NCBI GenBank assembly: GCA_030044295.1
Contig: JASHWB010000193.1
Coordinates: forward strand, 1 to 6,733
Reading direction: 5' to 3'
Source: Candidatus Acidiferrales bacterium
Lineage (GTDB): Bacteria > Acidobacteriota > Terriglobia > Acidiferrales > UBA7541
Length of the DNA stretch: 6,733 bases
The position numbers and the translations under genes are program-made. The stretch's first letter is position 1. Each line of letters begins with the position of its first letter. The notes beneath the pieces were generated by a model that made no database searches, was not told where the DNA came from, and was given only the letters and a program-made list of their open reading frames with translations. This document shows, piece by piece, positions 5,936 through 6,733 of the stretch.

Positions 5936-6380
5936 TGCTTCAAGCCTCGCAAACGACGTGAAATTTCTGAAAGACGTCAGATTTCAGGCCGTAGCACCAT
6001 CTGCTTTCTAAAAAACTGGACAACCTACGCGTGGCACTCCAACGAATCGCCCACAGTACCTCGGACTTGAACAGCGAAACAATGCCTGCGCCCGCGCTAC
6101 AGAGGAAACGGAGAGGAAAACTAGGCCACAGCCTACCTTGACCGGAGTCTTGTCCAGCACCCGGAGACCTGTCCCCACCGGGGCAAACGAATATCACCAA
6201 ATGGAACGACGCGCAAGCGTTCGATTTTCAGGTGCAGTCCGGTGCTGGAAAACTCCTAGCCATTCACAGCGGTGCCGTCGAATGGGTCGCCGCGCGCGAT
6301 CGTCGAGGAGTACCGACAAATAGATACGCACCGCCGGGCGTGATCCTTAGACCCGCACTATCTGAGGCGGCGGCTGTTCG
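5936..6380. other. Intergenic region of about 445 bases, no convincing gene
   Basis: This stretch separates the end of the TonB-dependent receptor gene from the DUF6644 pair, both leftward. Besides the repeat at 5955-5985 it holds only short hairpins (for example CCCC-ACC-GGGG near 6173-6183) and no clear terminator for the receptor gene. Open frames here lack both a ribosome binding site and a recognisable domain. One frame (+, 6142-6384) is open for 80 codons with no ATG. The region presumably carries the promoter of the DUF6644 pair. It may also hold a decayed sequence, but nothing recognisable remains. Confidence 0.55.
5955..5985. repeat. Direct repeat with inverted symmetry upstream of the DUF6644 pair; possible operator
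   Basis: GACGTGAAATTTC (5955-5967) and GACGTCAGATTTC (5973-5985) are direct repeats matching at 11 of 13 positions, 18 bases start to start. The same stretch contains the palindrome GAAATTTC (5960-5967) and an imperfect hairpin (TGAAAT-tt-CTGA with TCAGATTTCA, loop 5971-5976). It lies 20 to 50 bases before the ATG of the proximal DUF6644 gene, where a repressor site or an mRNA leader structure would act. No sigma-70 promoter of good quality was found around it. Functional meaning is a guess. Confidence 0.4.
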
Positions 6381-6733
6381 CTAGAAGCTGTATTTCAGCG
6401 AGAATTGCATCGTTCTCGGATCGTTGACAGTTTGGTTGAGCGCTCCAAGGCCGGCCGTGCTTCCCAGCGTCGGCTGGCCGAAAGTCGGAAGCCCGATGCC
6501 AGCACCATCGATGCTGGGGTTGTACAAATTTGCGTGGTTCGGCAGATTAAATATCTCCCACTTGAACTCGATTTTCTGCCGCTCGGTTATCTGAAAGTCT
6601 CTCCACAAACCCGTGTTCACGACGATAGATCCCGGCCCGAACAGGCTGTTGTTACCCAAATTCCCGAAGGTATAGGGCGCTGGCGTCGTGTATGAAGTTG
6701 GGTTAAGCCAGCAAGTGCGGCCCCTTGGCTGGC
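6381..6733 (-). CDS. TonB-dependent receptor (Oar-like), C-terminal fragment
   Basis: The frame is open on the minus strand from the window edge to TAG at 6383-6381, giving about 116 residues of the C terminus; the N-terminal part lies to the right of the window. The pattern is that of the last beta-strands of the large Oar-like receptors with an N-terminal carboxypeptidase-regulatory-like domain that are numerous in Acidobacteriota. It has WLNPTSYTTPAPYTFGN, then NNSLFGPGSIVVNTGLWRDF, TERQKIEFKWEIFNLPNHAN, DPRTMQFSLKYSF, and a terminal Phe typical of outer-membrane beta-barrels. Such proteins sit in the outer membrane and take up or bind polymers or other ligands using TonB energy; the ligand cannot be told from this piece. 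It is co-oriented with the DUF6644 pair but 445 bases away, so probably a separate transcript. Confidence 0.9.
   Translation of the reverse strand, partial: QPRGRTCWLNPTSYTTPAPYTFGNLGNNSLFGPGSIVVNTGLWRDFQITERQKIEFKWEIFNLPNHANLYNPSIDGAGIGLPTFGQPTLGSTAGLGALNQTVNDPRTMQFSLKYSF

Noticed and set aside
5940..6200. 86-residue minus-strand open frame upstream of the DUF6644 pair
   Set aside because: No ribosome binding site, no domain or signal pattern, an erratic Cys/Trp/Ser-rich composition, and it covers the probable promoter region of the membrane genes.
1..6733. CRISPR array, tRNA/rRNA genes, insertion sequences or phage genes
   Set aside because: No regularly spaced repeats, no tRNA-like cloverleaf or CCA-ended element, no transposase or integrase motifs and no terminal inverted repeats were seen on either strand.

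Overview
The window looks like a piece of an Acidobacteriota chromosome. The main pointer is the C-terminal end of an Oar-like TonB-dependent receptor at the right edge, a type very abundant in that phylum. Moderately high G+C, secreted proteins with clear signal peptides, and the families seen (DUF6152, DUF6644, secreted GHWEGD-motif proteins, Fis-type regulators) fit the same view. The phylum is an inference from family recognition, not from a marker gene.

Layout, left to right. (1) The last 55 codons of a Fis-type helix-turn-helix regulator (+), cut by the window edge. (2) A strong stem-loop whose U-tract serves the leftward transcript. (3) A 469-residue secreted TPR protein (-) with an Ala/Pro-rich insert near its C terminus and a good leftward promoter about 100 bases upstream. 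(4) A divergent rightward short-chain dehydrogenase/reductase and then a nitroreductase-family flavoprotein, each probably with its own start signals. (5) A rightward two-gene unit: a secreted GHWEGD-motif protein starting at TTG behind a near-perfect ribosome binding site, followed after 32 bases by a small exported DUF6152 protein whose predicted mature form begins His-His. (6) Converging on it from the right, a leftward pair of DUF6644 four-helix membrane proteins that are about half identical to each other. (7) A gene-poor stretch of about 445 bases with a direct-repeat element just upstream of the membrane gene pair. (8) The C-terminal end of the TonB-dependent receptor (-), running off the window.

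The most interesting part is the convergent cluster from about 3.44 to 5.99 kb: two exported soluble proteins of uncharacterised families beside two paralogous membrane proteins of another uncharacterised family. A possible reading is an envelope system for binding and moving a metal or other small ligand, with DUF6152 as a periplasmic binder and DUF6644 as membrane partners. That function is a hypothesis. The sequence supports only the families, the localisation and the neighbourhood. The left half (regulator, TPR protein, SDR, nitroreductase) looks like ordinary chromosomal content with no evident shared pathway.
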